A stretch of DNA of 47,593 bases from CAZXFA01 sp964640085 (GCA_964640085.1 CAZXFA010000020.1:1-47593), one strand, 5' to 3'. Numbered from the stretch's first letter, positions 15,128-23,645 are shown. A program made the numbers and translations. The notes: generated by a model not told the origin, from the letters alone.

Positions 15128-15811
15128 GTGCTCCGCGATCATCGGCGGGTGTTCTGGTACTCGGCCGCGCTCCTCGCGGGCTTGGTCGTGGTGTTCGCGG
15201 CGGTGGGTCGTCAGGCGCCCGTCGCGGCCCCGAGCACCACCGTCCCGTTCGTGGGCGAGTGGGATCTGGCCACCTACCACGGTGTCGACGACATCCGCAG
15301 CGGGCCGCTCACGCTCTTGGCGCGAGCGGCGAACGTGCTGGGAGGCGGCGTGGTAACGATCCCGCTCCGCGCCCTCGTGACGCTGTGGCTGGGGTTCCGG
15401 CGACGATGGCGTGCCCTGGCGGTCTGGCTCCTCACCTGGGGGGTGGCCGAGATCCTGCTCGCCTCGGCCAAGGGCTTCTTCCATCGAGGCCGGCCTCCCG
15501 GATCCCTGGTCGACACGGTGGGCTACTCGTTCCCTTCCGGGCACGCGGTGGCCGGTGCGGCCACGGCCGTCGCCCTCGTGCTCGTGCTGATGCCCGCGGG
15601 CCCGGCCCGGCGCCGGTGGGAGTGGGCGGCGGTGGTGTTCGCCTTCGTCATGGCCTCCTCACGCGTGTACCTGTGGGCGCACTGGCTGTCCGACGTTGTG
15701 GCCGGCGTGCTCCTCGGGACCGGGGTGGCCCTGGGGACCGCCGCGCTGGTCACCGAGGTGCGCGACCACCTGCTCCGGCGGGCGCACGTGGCGGACGCTC
15801 GGGCCCCCTGA
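15128..15811 (+). CDS. PAP2 family lipid phosphatase (intact motifs)
   Basis: A 227-residue polytopic membrane phosphatase. All three motifs are complete: Lys115 with Arg122-Pro123 (KGFFHRGRP), PSGH at 136-139, and SRVYLWAHWLSD with Arg179, His185 and Asp189. The active site should face outward, as in undecaprenyl-diphosphate and phosphatidate phosphatases of this family. The GTG at 15128, five bases after the preceding stop, places a short basic tail before the first helix; an upstream extension overlaps the lipoprotein gene. It complements the degenerate PAP2 domain encoded two genes earlier. It ends immediately next to the convergent flippase-like gene with no spacer, so the two share no terminator space. 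Confidence 0.85.
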   Translation: MLRDHRRVFWYSAALLAGLVVVFAAVGRQAPVAAPSTTVPFVGEWDLATYHGVDDIRSGPLTLLARAANVLGGGVVTIPLRALVTLWLGFRRRWRALAVWLLTWGVAEILLASAKGFFHRGRPPGSLVDTVGYSFPSGHAVAGAATAVALVLVLMPAGPARRRWEWAAVVFAFVMASSRVYLWAHWLSDVVAGVLLGTGVALGTAALVTEVRDHLLRRAHVADARAP

Positions 15812-16912
15812 TCAGGTCGCGGTTGTCGTGTCTTCCGCCGCGACCACGGGTTCGGCGACGGTCCCGACCGGAACGCGGCGCGGCGCGCGCGCGCGCCACA
15901 GCAGGTACGTGAACCCCCCGAGCGGGATCTGCATTCCGAACGTGAGGACCCGGAAGAGGAGGACGGCGGCCACCACCTCCGCCCTTGGCCCTCCGGCCGC
16001 CACCAAGCCGCCGATGTATCCGAGCTCGACGACCCCGAGGCCACCCGGGGTGATCGGAAGCGCCGCGATCAGCCGACCGAACGCGAACACCGCGAGCACC
16101 GCCAAAGTGCTCACCTCCTGCTCGGCCACCCCCACGTGTCGGAGCGACAGCAGCAGGACGAACCACAGGGCGAGATGGCTCAGGATCGTGGTGAGGGTGA
16201 GCTGCGGCCACCGTCGGGCGACGAGGAGGATCACGCGCTTCCGGAACGCCACGGCCTGCTCCCCCCACCCGACGATCGGCGGCCGTCGGAGCGGTCGACG
16301 CAGGAAGGAGACCAGGCGACCGATCGCGTCCCCGATCCGCCGGGCGAACGCCTTCTTCCACAGCATCAGCGCGAAAAGCCCGACGGCGACCGCCAGGACC
16401 AGCAGGCCTACGAGAGCACCCACGACGAGCGCAGCGCTCGCGCCGCCCACGAGCGCGAGCAGGGCGAGCGCCACGATCGGCAGCGCGAGCTTGAGGAAGA
16501 TGTTCCAGATGCCGGTGACCGCGACGTAGAGGGCGATCGCGTGGCCGTCGAACCCCCACGAACGCAGGATCGTGTAGGTCAACCCGACGGCGACCGCTCC
16601 GCCGGCGGGGAGCGTGTTGGCCACCGAGGTGGTGGTCGTGGTGAGGATCGCGGCGTGCGAGAAGGTGAGCCCCGGGAGCGCTGCGATGTTGACCAGCCAG
16701 TAGGTCACGAGGTTGAAGGCGGTCGCCGCCACGAGCGACCAGAGCTCGATCGGGGTCAGATCGGTGATCGTGGCCCACACCGCCGAGTAGTCCGCGATCC
16801 GTGGGATCGCGAACGCGAAGATGGCGACCACGATCACGAGCGACGCGGCCGCCTGGAGGACGCGACGCGTGCGGGGCCCGAGTCGCCCCCTACCCACGGG
16901 TCGGTCGCTCAT
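15812..16912 (-). CDS. LPG-synthase-type / UPF0104 membrane protein (flippase-like)
   Basis: A 366-residue polytopic membrane protein of the lysylphosphatidylglycerol-synthase transmembrane (YbhN/UPF0104/MprF flippase domain) family. It shows VVAIFAFAIPRIADYSAVW, LPAGGAVAVGLTYTILRSWGF, where the Pro-Ala-Gly-Gly turn is characteristic, and LPITPGGLGVVELGYIGGL, the family's second conserved glycine-rich block. There is no aminoacyl-transferase domain, so it should move or bind lipids rather than aminoacylate them. The ATG overlaps the truB stop as ATGA, so it is expressed with the truB operon. It faces the PAP2 phosphatase gene tail to tail. Together with the neighbouring PAP2 and kinase genes it suggests handling of a polyprenyl- or phospho-lipid. 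Confidence 0.85.
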   Translation of the reverse strand: MSDRPVGRGRLGPRTRRVLQAAASLVIVVAIFAFAIPRIADYSAVWATITDLTPIELWSLVAATAFNLVTYWLVNIAALPGLTFSHAAILTTTTTSVANTLPAGGAVAVGLTYTILRSWGFDGHAIALYVAVTGIWNIFLKLALPIVALALLALVGGASAALVVGALVGLLVLAVAVGLFALMLWKKAFARRIGDAIGRLVSFLRRPLRRPPIVGWGEQAVAFRKRVILLVARRWPQLTLTTILSHLALWFVLLLSLRHVGVAEQEVSTLAVLAVFAFGRLIAALPITPGGLGVVELGYIGGLVAAGGPRAEVVAAVLLFRVLTFGMQIPLGGFTYLLWRARAPRRVPVGTVAEPVVAAEDTTTAT

Positions 16913-17796
16913 GGTGCCAGCACGACCTGGGGCCTGGCCTTGGCCCCCTCGTCCCGGTAGACGGCGAGCAGCCGCCCATCGAGGTCGAACACGGCATGTG
17001 GGCCCTCGAGCCCGGAGGGCGCCAGGATCCTCCCGTGGCTCACGGCACGCGCCTCCTCCTGTCCGAGCTCCACGCGCGGCAGGTGCGCCACGGCCTCCTC
17101 GAGCGGCAGGGTCTCCAACCGGTCACCCGGTCCCACGGCGTCCTCGACCCGGTACGGCCCGATCGCGGTGCGCCGCAGGGCCGTCAGATGGGCCCCGCAG
17201 CCGAGCGCCGCCCCCAGGTCGGCGACCAGCACGCGTACATACGTCCCGCCGGAGCAGCTGACGACGAACCCGAAGTTCTGGCCGTCAAACGTTACGACCT
17301 CGAACCGATCGACGCGGATCGGTCGCGGTGGGGCCTCTGCCGGTCGGCCGGCCCGCGCTTCCTCGTACAGCTTCCGGCCGGCGAACTTGACCGCCGAGAA
17401 GGCGGGCGGTCGCTGCGTCGACTCCCCCTCGAGCGCGGCGCAGGCCCGCTCCACGTCGCCCCGGGTGGCCCGGATCTCATGGCTCCGAACGACGGTCCCC
17501 TCGGCATCGAGCGTCTCGGTCTCCTCCCCCAGCCGGGCGCTCCCCTCGTAGGTCTTCGGGAGATCGGCGAAGAACCGCAGGAGGCGCGTGCCGCGACCGA
17601 CCCCGATCAACAGTAGCCCGGTGGCCATCGGATCCAGGGTCCCCGCGTGACCGACCTTCCTCGTACCGAGGGCCCGGCGGACGACGTCGACCACGTCGTG
17701 GGACGTGGGTCCCGTCGGCTTGTCGATCAGCAACAGCCCGTCGGCGCCGCTCACCCGATGCAGGCTACCGGTTCGAGCACCCGTACGCCGGCTCAC
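16909..17796 (-). CDS. truB: tRNA pseudouridine(55) synthase
   Basis: Isomerises uridine 55 in the T-loop of tRNAs. The 295 residues have LLLIDKPTGPTSHDVV, the catalytic aspartate in KVGHAGTLDPMATG (Asp55), TKTYEG-like LPKTYEGSARLG, PPAFSAVKFAGRKLYEEAR and GGTYVRVLVADLG, all typical of TruB. A C-terminal domain of about 60 residues resembles the short PUA-like region of actinobacterial forms. The GTG at 17796 overlaps the nrnA stop as GTGA, and its own stop overlaps the flippase-like gene as ATGA. The start could be the internal GTG at residue 15, which is closer to the family core, but overlap with nrnA favours the first. Confidence 0.96.
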   Translation of the reverse strand: MSRRTGARTGSLHRVSGADGLLLIDKPTGPTSHDVVDVVRRALGTRKVGHAGTLDPMATGLLLIGVGRGTRLLRFFADLPKTYEGSARLGEETETLDAEGTVVRSHEIRATRGDVERACAALEGESTQRPPAFSAVKFAGRKLYEEARAGRPAEAPPRPIRVDRFEVVTFDGQNFGFVVSCSGGTYVRVLVADLGAALGCGAHLTALRRTAIGPYRVEDAVGPGDRLETLPLEEAVAHLPRVELGQEEARAVSHGRILAPSGLEGPHAVFDLDGRLLAVYRDEGAKARPQVVLAP

Positions 17797-18779
17797 GGCC
17801 GCACGGGCTCGCCGCGGAGTGCCTGCGTCAAACGTTCCACGGTCTCGGCCAGGCCGTGCGTCGACGTGTAGCCGGCGGCCAGACGATGGCCGCCCCCACC
17901 GAAGGCTGCGGCGACCGCGGCGACGTCGTGCCCGCCCTTCGAGCGGAGGCTCACCTTGAACCGACCGTCCCGCTGCTGCTTGATCACCGCCGTGACGTCG
18001 GCCTCCCGAGCGGTGCGGACCACGTCGATCAGATCATCCGACTCGGAGGGCGCCACCCCCGCCTCCAGCAAATCCGATCGGGTGAGGTAGCTCCAGACGA
18101 GATCCGCGTCCGGTTCGATGGAGATCCTCTCCAGGGCCACCCCCAGGAGCCGGAGGTAGTGGATCGCGTTGTCCTCGTACAGCCCCTGCACCAGACGCGT
18201 GTGATCGAACGGGAACGTCCTCAGCTCGGCGGCCAGGCGGAGCGTCTCCGGGGTCACCGCCTGGTACTGGAACCGGCCCGTGTCGGTGACGAGCCCCGCG
18301 TAGAGGCAGGCCGCCGTGCCGGCCGAGACCTCCCCGCCCAGCCGGCGGATCAGCCGCCACACGATCTCGGCCGTCGAGCTCGCGCCCGGGTCGATCAGCG
18401 GGATCGTGCCGAGTCCCTCGTTGCTCGTGTGGTGATCGATCCAGACCAGTGCACCGGCACGGGAGGCGGCCCCCGCGAGGACGCCCAGCCGATCCATCGA
18501 CGCGGTGTCGCAGGTCACCATGACCTCCGGCGCCGTCGGGAAGTCCCCGGGCGGGACCATGTCCTGGCTCCCCGGGAGCAGGGCCGCCCACCGCGGCACC
18601 TCGAACGGTTCGTTCGGGAACGAGCACACGGTCCCTGTCCCCAGGCTCCGGAGATGGTCCGACAGGCCGAGCATCGAGCCGATGGCATCGGCGTCGGGGT
18701 TCACGTGGCACGCGAGCGAGACGCTGGACGCTCGTGAGAGCGTCTCCGCGGCCGGGAGGAGCGCGGGGAGCTCGCTCAC
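17793..18779 (-). CDS. nrnA: DHH/DHHA1 oligoribonuclease and pAp phosphatase
   Basis: A 328-residue DHH phosphoesterase of the NrnA type, which degrades very short RNAs and can dephosphorylate 3'-phosphoadenosine 5'-phosphate. The motifs are CHVNPDADAIGS (His25, Asp29, Asp31), VMVTCDTA, the name-giving DHH at 115-117, and the DHHA1 signature FGGGGHRLAAG near the C-terminus. The manganese-binding residues are all present. Start and stop are both GTGA overlaps, with rbfA before and truB after, as in many Gram-positive bacteria. With RNase J and PNPase in the same region, the window covers several steps of RNA turnover. Confidence 0.93.
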   Translation of the reverse strand: MSELPALLPAAETLSRASSVSLACHVNPDADAIGSMLGLSDHLRSLGTGTVCSFPNEPFEVPRWAALLPGSQDMVPPGDFPTAPEVMVTCDTASMDRLGVLAGAASRAGALVWIDHHTSNEGLGTIPLIDPGASSTAEIVWRLIRRLGGEVSAGTAACLYAGLVTDTGRFQYQAVTPETLRLAAELRTFPFDHTRLVQGLYEDNAIHYLRLLGVALERISIEPDADLVWSYLTRSDLLEAGVAPSESDDLIDVVRTAREADVTAVIKQQRDGRFKVSLRSKGGHDVAAVAAAFGGGGHRLAAGYTSTHGLAETVERLTQALRGEPVRP

Positions 18780-19129
18780 GTGCGGTCCTCGCGATGGAGG
18801 TCGCGCAGGAGCCGCTCGATCCGGTCGGCTGTCTCGATGGTCCGGTCCTCCTCGAACTCCAGGTCCGGCAGCACCTTGAGCCGCACCTGGTTCCCGATCA
18901 CGCGACGGAGGTGCGAACGCGCGGAACGGAGCGCGGCGGCGGTCGACCGACGCTCCCGGTCGTTGCCGAGAGCGGTGTAGAAGACGGTGGCCCGCCGAAG
19001 ATCGGGCGTGACCGTGACCCCGGTCACCGTCACGAACCCCACCCGTGGATCCTTCAACCGGGGGATCTCCTCGGCCAGGATCTCCCGGAACTCTTCGGAC
19101 ACCCGGCTCGGACGCGTTCCCTCAGTCAT
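18776..19129 (-). CDS. rbfA: Ribosome-binding factor A
   Basis: A 117-residue 30S assembly and cold-adaptation factor with the KH-like fold. Conserved points are RVSEEFREILAEEIPRL at the N-terminus, DPRVGFVTVTGVTVTPDLRRATVFYTALG, and RIERLLRDL at the end. Length is normal. It starts eight bases after ylxP, and its stop overlaps nrnA as GTGA. Order infB-ylxP-rbfA-nrnA-truB is conserved. Confidence 0.95.
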   Translation of the reverse strand: MTEGTRPSRVSEEFREILAEEIPRLKDPRVGFVTVTGVTVTPDLRRATVFYTALGNDRERRSTAAALRSARSHLRRVIGNQVRLKVLPDLEFEEDRTIETADRIERLLRDLHREDRT

Positions 19130-19137
19130 CCGGTCCC

Positions 19138-19431
19138 TCAGTCATCCGGATAGTGGAGCGTTCGCTCCGCGTCGATGATCTCCACCTCGACCCATCGGTC
19201 GACCAGCTTCTCTACCTCGTGCAGGACCTTCTTCGCCTGGAACGACTCGCCCGAGACGACCGCCACCGCGATCGCCGTCCGCTGCCACAGATCGTGATGG
19301 TCCACCTCGGCGACCGACACGTTGAACTTCGAGCGGATCCCGTTGGTGAGGGTCTTGAGCACGCGGCGCTTCTCCTTCAACGACCCGCACCCCGGGATGC
19401 GCAGATCGAACCGCTCCAGCCCCACGAGCAT
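19138..19431 (-). CDS. ylxP: YlxP/DUF503 family protein
   Basis: A 97-residue protein of the DUF503 family, seen between infB and rbfA in many Firmicutes and Actinobacteria. The sequence has CGSLKEKRRVLKTLTNGIRSKFNVSVAEVDHHDLWQ, the family's central signature, and a C-terminal acidic tail. It is thought to help ribosome assembly, on the basis of context more than biochemistry. The ATG at 19431 lies nine bases after the infB stop. I see nothing unusual in it. Confidence 0.9.
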   Translation of the reverse strand: MLVGLERFDLRIPGCGSLKEKRRVLKTLTNGIRSKFNVSVAEVDHHDLWQRTAIAVAVVSGESFQAKKVLHEVEKLVDRWVEVEIIDAERTLHYPDD

Positions 19432-19440
19432 GAGGGCCGG

Positions 19441-21552
19441 TCAGAGCTCGCGGGCGACCTCGCGCACCTCGTACGCCTCGATGATGTCGCCCTCCTTCAC
19501 GTCATTGAAGTTCTCGATCCCGATCCCGCACTCGAACCCCTCGGCCACCTCCCGCACGTCGTCCTTGAAACGTCGGAGGGACCCGATCCGTCCGTCGTAG
19601 ACGATCACGCCGTCGCGGACCACGCGCGCCCGCGCGTTCCGCACCATCTGACCTTCGAGCACGTAGCAGCCGGCGATGACCCCCACCCGCGGGACCCGGA
19701 AGAGGGCACGGACCTCCGCCCGACCGAGCTCGGTCTCTCGCTCCTCGGGCTTCAGCATGCCCGAGAGGGCGCCGCGGATGTCGTCGATCGCGTCGTAGAT
19801 CACGCGATACAGCCGCACGTCCACGCCTTCGTGCTCCGCCAGGTCGCGGGCCGGAGCGTCGGGGCGGACGTTGAACCCCACGACGATCGCGTTCGAGGCG
19901 AGCGCGAGGGAGATGTCGCTCTCGGTGATCGCCCCCGCGGCGCTGCGAATCACGTTCACGCGCACCTCGTCCTGGGGCATCTTCGCGAACGCGTCGAGCA
20001 GGGCGCCGATCGAGCCTTGGACGTCGGCCCTGACGATCAGGTTGAGCTCGGGGACCTCGTCCCGCCGAGCCTGTGCCATGAGGTCCTGGAGCGTGGGCGG
20101 GCGGGAGGTCACGAGCTCGGCGGCACGCACCTTCGCCTCCCGCTCCTGCGCGATGTGGCGCGCCTCGCGCTCGTCGGCCACCTCCCGGAACTCGTCCCCC
20201 GCGTTCGGCGTGGCGGACCAGCCGAGGAGCTGGACGGGCTTGCTGGGCCCGGCCTGCTTCACGGGCCGGCCGTTCTCGTCCAACATGGCCCGCACCTTCG
20301 CCCAACTCGTCCCCGACACGAGCGTGTCGGGGACCTCCAGCGTCCCTCGCTGGACCAGCACACTGGCGACCGGGCCGCGGCCCTTGTCCAGGTGCGCCTC
20401 CAGCACGGTCCCGCGGGCCCGACCCTCCGGATCCGCCTTCAGCTCCTCGAGGTCCGCGACGAGGAGGACCGTCTCGAGCAGGCTTTCCAGGTTGCTCCGA
20501 GCCTTCGCCGAGACGTCCACGAACTCGAACGTGCCGCCCCACTCGCTGGGCACGACGCCAAGCTCCACCATCTGCTGCCGGACACGCGCGGGGTCGGACT
20601 CCGGCTTGTCGATCTTGTTGACCGCGACGATGATCGGCACGCCGGCCGCACGGGCATGATCCAACGCCTCGACCGTCTGCGGCTTGACGCCGTCGTCGGC
20701 CGCGACCACGAGCACGGCGATGTCGGTCACCTGAGCTCCCCGCGCACGCATCGCCGTGAACGCTTCGTGCCCCGGCGTGTCGATGAAGGTGATCTCGCGG
20801 CCGTCGGTATGCACCTGGTAGGCACCGATGTGCTGCGTGATCCCACCGAACTCCTGGGAGACCACGTCGGTCCGGCGGATCGCGTCCAGCAGCAGGGTCT
20901 TGCCGTGGTCGACGTGGCCCATCACGGTCACGACCGGAGGGCGAGGCGCGAGGCGGCTCTCGTCGATCTCCTCCTCTTCCTCGACCTCTTCCTCGACGGC
21001 CACGATCTCGGCCTCGTAGCCGAGCTCGTGGGCCACGAGGGCGATCGCCTCGTCGGAGAGCGATTGCGTCGCCGCGACCATCTCGCCGACGGACATCAGC
21101 ACCTTCACGACGTCGGCGGCCGAGCGATCCGTCTTCTCCGCGATCTCCTGCGACGTGGCGCCTCGGACGAGCTTCAGCGTCGGCAACGCCGGTCCGGGCG
21201 CGGCGGACGGGGTGGCCGGCCCGGGGGCCGCGGGTGCCGGGGCAGGCGGCGCGACCGGCTCGGGCTCGGGCGCGGATCCCGGCGGAGCCGGCGCGGGCTC
21301 CTCGGCGGCTGGGGGCCTCTCGGGCCTCGGCCTCGTCTTCGGCTTCGGGCGCGCCTTGGGGAGCGGTTCCTCCACTGCCTCCTTGAGCTTGGCCTCCGGC
21401 ACGGCCTTGCCGCCGGATGCACGCAGCCGAGGTACGGCCTGCTCGGGCACGGACGAGGACGCCGTGAGGCCGTCCACCCCCATCTCCCGCAGCGCGGCCA
21501 GCAGCTCCTTGCTGGGCACGCCCAGTTCCTTGGCCAGCTCGTGCACCCTCAC
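19441..21552 (-). CDS. infB: Translation initiation factor IF-2
   Basis: GTPase that brings initiator tRNA to the ribosome and promotes subunit joining. The 703 residues have an N-terminal IF2N segment (MRVHELAKELGVPSKELL), then an Ala/Pro/Glu-rich disordered linker (about 60-125). A second IF2N-like region follows (about 130-180), then an acidic patch EEEVEEEEEIDE and the G domain. G1 is GHVDHGKT (212-219), G3 is DTPGHE (259-263), G4 is NKIDKPESD (312-320) and the G5 serine-alanine-lysine is present. Domains II-IV follow. The N-terminal region is shorter than in many actinobacteria, whose IF-2 can exceed 900 residues. GTG start overlaps the ylxR stop as GTGA. Confidence 0.98.
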   Translation of the reverse strand: MRVHELAKELGVPSKELLAALREMGVDGLTASSSVPEQAVPRLRASGGKAVPEAKLKEAVEEPLPKARPKPKTRPRPERPPAAEEPAPAPPGSAPEPEPVAPPAPAPAAPGPATPSAAPGPALPTLKLVRGATSQEIAEKTDRSAADVVKVLMSVGEMVAATQSLSDEAIALVAHELGYEAEIVAVEEEVEEEEEIDESRLAPRPPVVTVMGHVDHGKTLLLDAIRRTDVVSQEFGGITQHIGAYQVHTDGREITFIDTPGHEAFTAMRARGAQVTDIAVLVVAADDGVKPQTVEALDHARAAGVPIIVAVNKIDKPESDPARVRQQMVELGVVPSEWGGTFEFVDVSAKARSNLESLLETVLLVADLEELKADPEGRARGTVLEAHLDKGRGPVASVLVQRGTLEVPDTLVSGTSWAKVRAMLDENGRPVKQAGPSKPVQLLGWSATPNAGDEFREVADEREARHIAQEREAKVRAAELVTSRPPTLQDLMAQARRDEVPELNLIVRADVQGSIGALLDAFAKMPQDEVRVNVIRSAAGAITESDISLALASNAIVVGFNVRPDAPARDLAEHEGVDVRLYRVIYDAIDDIRGALSGMLKPEERETELGRAEVRALFRVPRVGVIAGCYVLEGQMVRNARARVVRDGVIVYDGRIGSLRRFKDDVREVAEGFECGIGIENFNDVKEGDIIEAYEVREVAREL

Positions 21553-21824
21553 GCCAACGACTCCCCCTCGATGTCCTCCCTAAGCCTAGCGGCTCCCCGC
21601 ATGGCCGAGCCCATCCGCAGCGCACGCGACAAGGCGCCGGTCGCGAACGCCGCGTCCACGCAGTCTCGCCGCTGATGCACGTACGCGCCTCTACCCGGGG
21701 CATCCCCGGACCGATCTATCCGGACCGAGCCATCGGCGCCCCGCGCGATCCGGAGGAGCGAGCCTTTCCCCGCCTTCCCCCGGCATCCCACGCAGGTGCG
21801 CTCGGGCTCCCGCCGCGGGCGCAC
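21549..21824 (-). CDS. ylxR: YlxR/DUF448 nucleoid or RNA-binding protein
   Basis: A 91-residue protein of the YlxR family found between nusA and infB. The signature is ERTCVGCRGKAGKGSLLRIAR near the N-terminus and GRGAYVHQRRDC in the middle, with conserved Gly-Arg-Gly-Ala. Homologues bind RNA or DNA, and one has been linked to control of RNase P. The GTG at 21824 is three bases after the nusA stop; the next start, infB, overlaps its stop as GTGA. An alternative start is not needed. Confidence 0.92.
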   Translation of the reverse strand: MRPRREPERTCVGCRGKAGKGSLLRIARGADGSVRIDRSGDAPGRGAYVHQRRDCVDAAFATGALSRALRMGSAMRGAARLREDIEGESLA

Positions 21825-21827
21825 CGC

Positions 21828-23102
21828 TCAGGCCTCCGCCGGCTCCTGCTCCTCGGCCACGTCGACTGCTTCATCCCCGGGGTCGGTCGGACCTGGGTCC
21901 GACCCTCCGTCACCGATGGCCTCCTCGTCCGCGGGGGGCGGTGGTGAGGAGTCCGGCTGGGCGGTGGTCGCGTCCGGAGCCCGAGCATCGACCGGGGGCG
22001 GCGCCGCAGCGGACGGACCCCCGGCGACCCCGGTGTCGGGCTGCGCACGGACGGCGCCGCGGGCCTCGTCGGCTACCTGCGTCTCGCTCTTGATGTCGAT
22101 CCGCCAGCCGGTCAGCCGCGCGGCGAGCCGAGCGTTCTGCCCCTCCTTGCCGATCGCAAGCGACAGCTGGTAGTCGGGGACGATCACGAGCGCGGTCTGG
22201 GTCGCGGGGTCGATCCGCGCCTCCTTCACCTTGGCCGGTTGGAGCGCGTTGGCGACGAAGGTCGCCGCCTCCGAGCTCCACGGAACGACGTCGATCTTCT
22301 CGCCACGGAGCTCGGTGACGACGTTCCGCACCCGCGAACCCTTCGGGCCGACACACGCCCCGACCGGGTCGACCGCGGGCTCGTTCGAGCTGACGGCGAT
22401 CTTCGACCGGTGTCCGGGCTCGCGGGCGACGGCCTTGATCTCGACGATCCCCTCGTGGATCTCTGGCACCTCGAGCTCGAACAACTTCTTCAGCAGGCCC
22501 GGATGCGTGCGCGAGACCACGATCTGCGGGCCCTTGGTCCCCTTGCGGACCTCGGTGATGTAGGCCTTGAGCCGCTCGCCGTTGCGGTAGGGCTCGCTCG
22601 GGACCTGCTCGGCCTGCGGGAGCAGGGCCTCGACCTTGCCGAGATCGAGCAGCGTGTAGCGGCGCTCGGACTGCTGGACGATGCCGGTGACGATGTCACC
22701 CTCGCGGCCGGCGAACTCCTCGTAGGTCATCTCCCGTTCGGCGTCCCGGAGCTTCTGGTAGATCACCTGCTTGGCCGTCTGCGCACCGATCCGTCCCTTG
22801 AACTCGTCGGTGACGGCCACCTCCTCCTCGGAGAGGACGCTCGTCTCGGTGACGACCTCGCCCTCCTCCTCCTCGCGCTCCACGTGCTCGAGCTGCTGGA
22901 TCCACACGCGCAGGTCCCCGGTCTCGGGGTCGATCGTGGCGCGCACGCCGAAGGCCTCCTCGTCCAGCTCCGGGTGCTGCTGCTTCCACCACGACTTGTA
23001 CGCGGAGGCCATCGCCTCCTCGAGACCCGCGAGGATCGTCTCGAACGCGATCCCCTTCTCGCGCTCCAGCTCCCGGAGCGCCGCGATCATCTCCTGGTTC
23101 AT
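21828..23102 (-). CDS. nusA: Transcription termination/antitermination factor NusA
   Basis: RNA polymerase-binding factor for pausing, termination and antitermination. It has 424 residues: an N-terminal RNAP-binding domain (about 1-125), an S1 domain (about 130-200, GREGDIVTGIVQQSE), KH1 with GACVGPKGSRVRNV (248-261) and KH2 with LAIGKEGQNARLAARLTGW (315-333). The last 75 residues are Pro/Asp/Glu-rich and disordered, not the acidic repeats of proteobacterial NusA. It starts one base after the rimP stop. The operon leader contains a factor-independent terminator (23588-23614), which makes autogenous control by NusA possible. Confidence 0.97.
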   Translation of the reverse strand: MNQEMIAALRELEREKGIAFETILAGLEEAMASAYKSWWKQQHPELDEEAFGVRATIDPETGDLRVWIQQLEHVEREEEEGEVVTETSVLSEEEVAVTDEFKGRIGAQTAKQVIYQKLRDAEREMTYEEFAGREGDIVTGIVQQSERRYTLLDLGKVEALLPQAEQVPSEPYRNGERLKAYITEVRKGTKGPQIVVSRTHPGLLKKLFELEVPEIHEGIVEIKAVAREPGHRSKIAVSSNEPAVDPVGACVGPKGSRVRNVVTELRGEKIDVVPWSSEAATFVANALQPAKVKEARIDPATQTALVIVPDYQLSLAIGKEGQNARLAARLTGWRIDIKSETQVADEARGAVRAQPDTGVAGGPSAAAPPPVDARAPDATTAQPDSSPPPPADEEAIGDGGSDPGPTDPGDEAVDVAEEQEPAEA

Positions 23103-23103
23103 C

Positions 23104-23574
23104 TCAGCTCCCTCCGTGGGCCCCGCCGTCCGAGCCCCAGTGGAAGATGGTGCGGGCCGACGCGACGTCCCCGTATGGGACGCGCAGCTCTCCGCCGGCG
23201 GCGGCGATCACGATCGCCTCCGCATCGGCCGAGACCAGCGCGCCCTCGTGGCTCCTGGACCCCGCGACCGGTTCCACCGTCTTCACCTTGACCCGCTGCC
23301 CCACGCTGCGCTCGAAGTGTCGGGGCGTCCGGAGCGTCCGCTCCAGCCCCGGAGAGCTCACCTCCAGGGCGTACCCGCGGGGCCCGAAATCCTCCAGGTC
23401 GAGCCGTCGCGAAAGCCGCTCGGACGTGTCCGAGATCCTGTCCAGGTCGACCCCGTCCTCCCGGTCCACGGTCACGCGGAGCACCATCCGCCCACCCTCC
23501 TTCCGGTAGGTCACCTCCCACAGCTCGAGCCCGGCCGATTCGACCACCGGGCGGACCAGCCCTTCCACGTCCAT
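23104..23574 (-). CDS. rimP: Ribosome maturation factor RimP
   Basis: A 156-residue 30S assembly factor, usually first gene of the nusA operon. The N-terminal domain shows LVRPVVESAGLELWEVTYRKEG and LDRISDTSERLSRRLD. The DPI-like core is FGPRGYALEVSSPGLERTLRTPRHFER, which is the strongest match, and the SH3-like C-terminal domain ends after GDVASARTIFHW. The ATG at 23574 follows the T-tract of the leader terminator by 13 bases, with only a weak ribosome site between. Confidence 0.95.
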   Translation of the reverse strand: MDVEGLVRPVVESAGLELWEVTYRKEGGRMVLRVTVDREDGVDLDRISDTSERLSRRLDLEDFGPRGYALEVSSPGLERTLRTPRHFERSVGQRVKVKTVEPVAGSRSHEGALVSADAEAIVIAAAGGELRVPYGDVASARTIFHWGSDGGAHGGS

Positions 23575-23587
23575 GCGCTCGTTCCCG

Positions 23588-23614
23588 AAAAAGAAAGTGG
23601 GCGCGAGCCCACTT
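23588..23614 (-). terminator. Intrinsic terminator in the leader of rimP-nusA
   Basis: Perfect eight-base arms AAGTGGGC/GCCCACTT close a TCGC loop, followed in the minus-strand direction by TCTTTTT. This is the only T-run of its kind I noticed in the window. It may simply end the proS transcript. However, a possible -10 box lies between the preceding stop codon and the hairpin, so it may also work as an attenuator of rimP-nusA. Confidence 0.8.
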
Positions 23615-23645
23615 CTGGTGACGCCGTTGCGTTCGCTTGCTCCGA

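Noticed and set aside
19045..21675. 876-residue open frame on the plus strand opposite infB
   Set aside because: It is the antisense shadow of IF-2, Arg/His/Gly/Leu-rich without any motif; high GC makes such long open frames common here.
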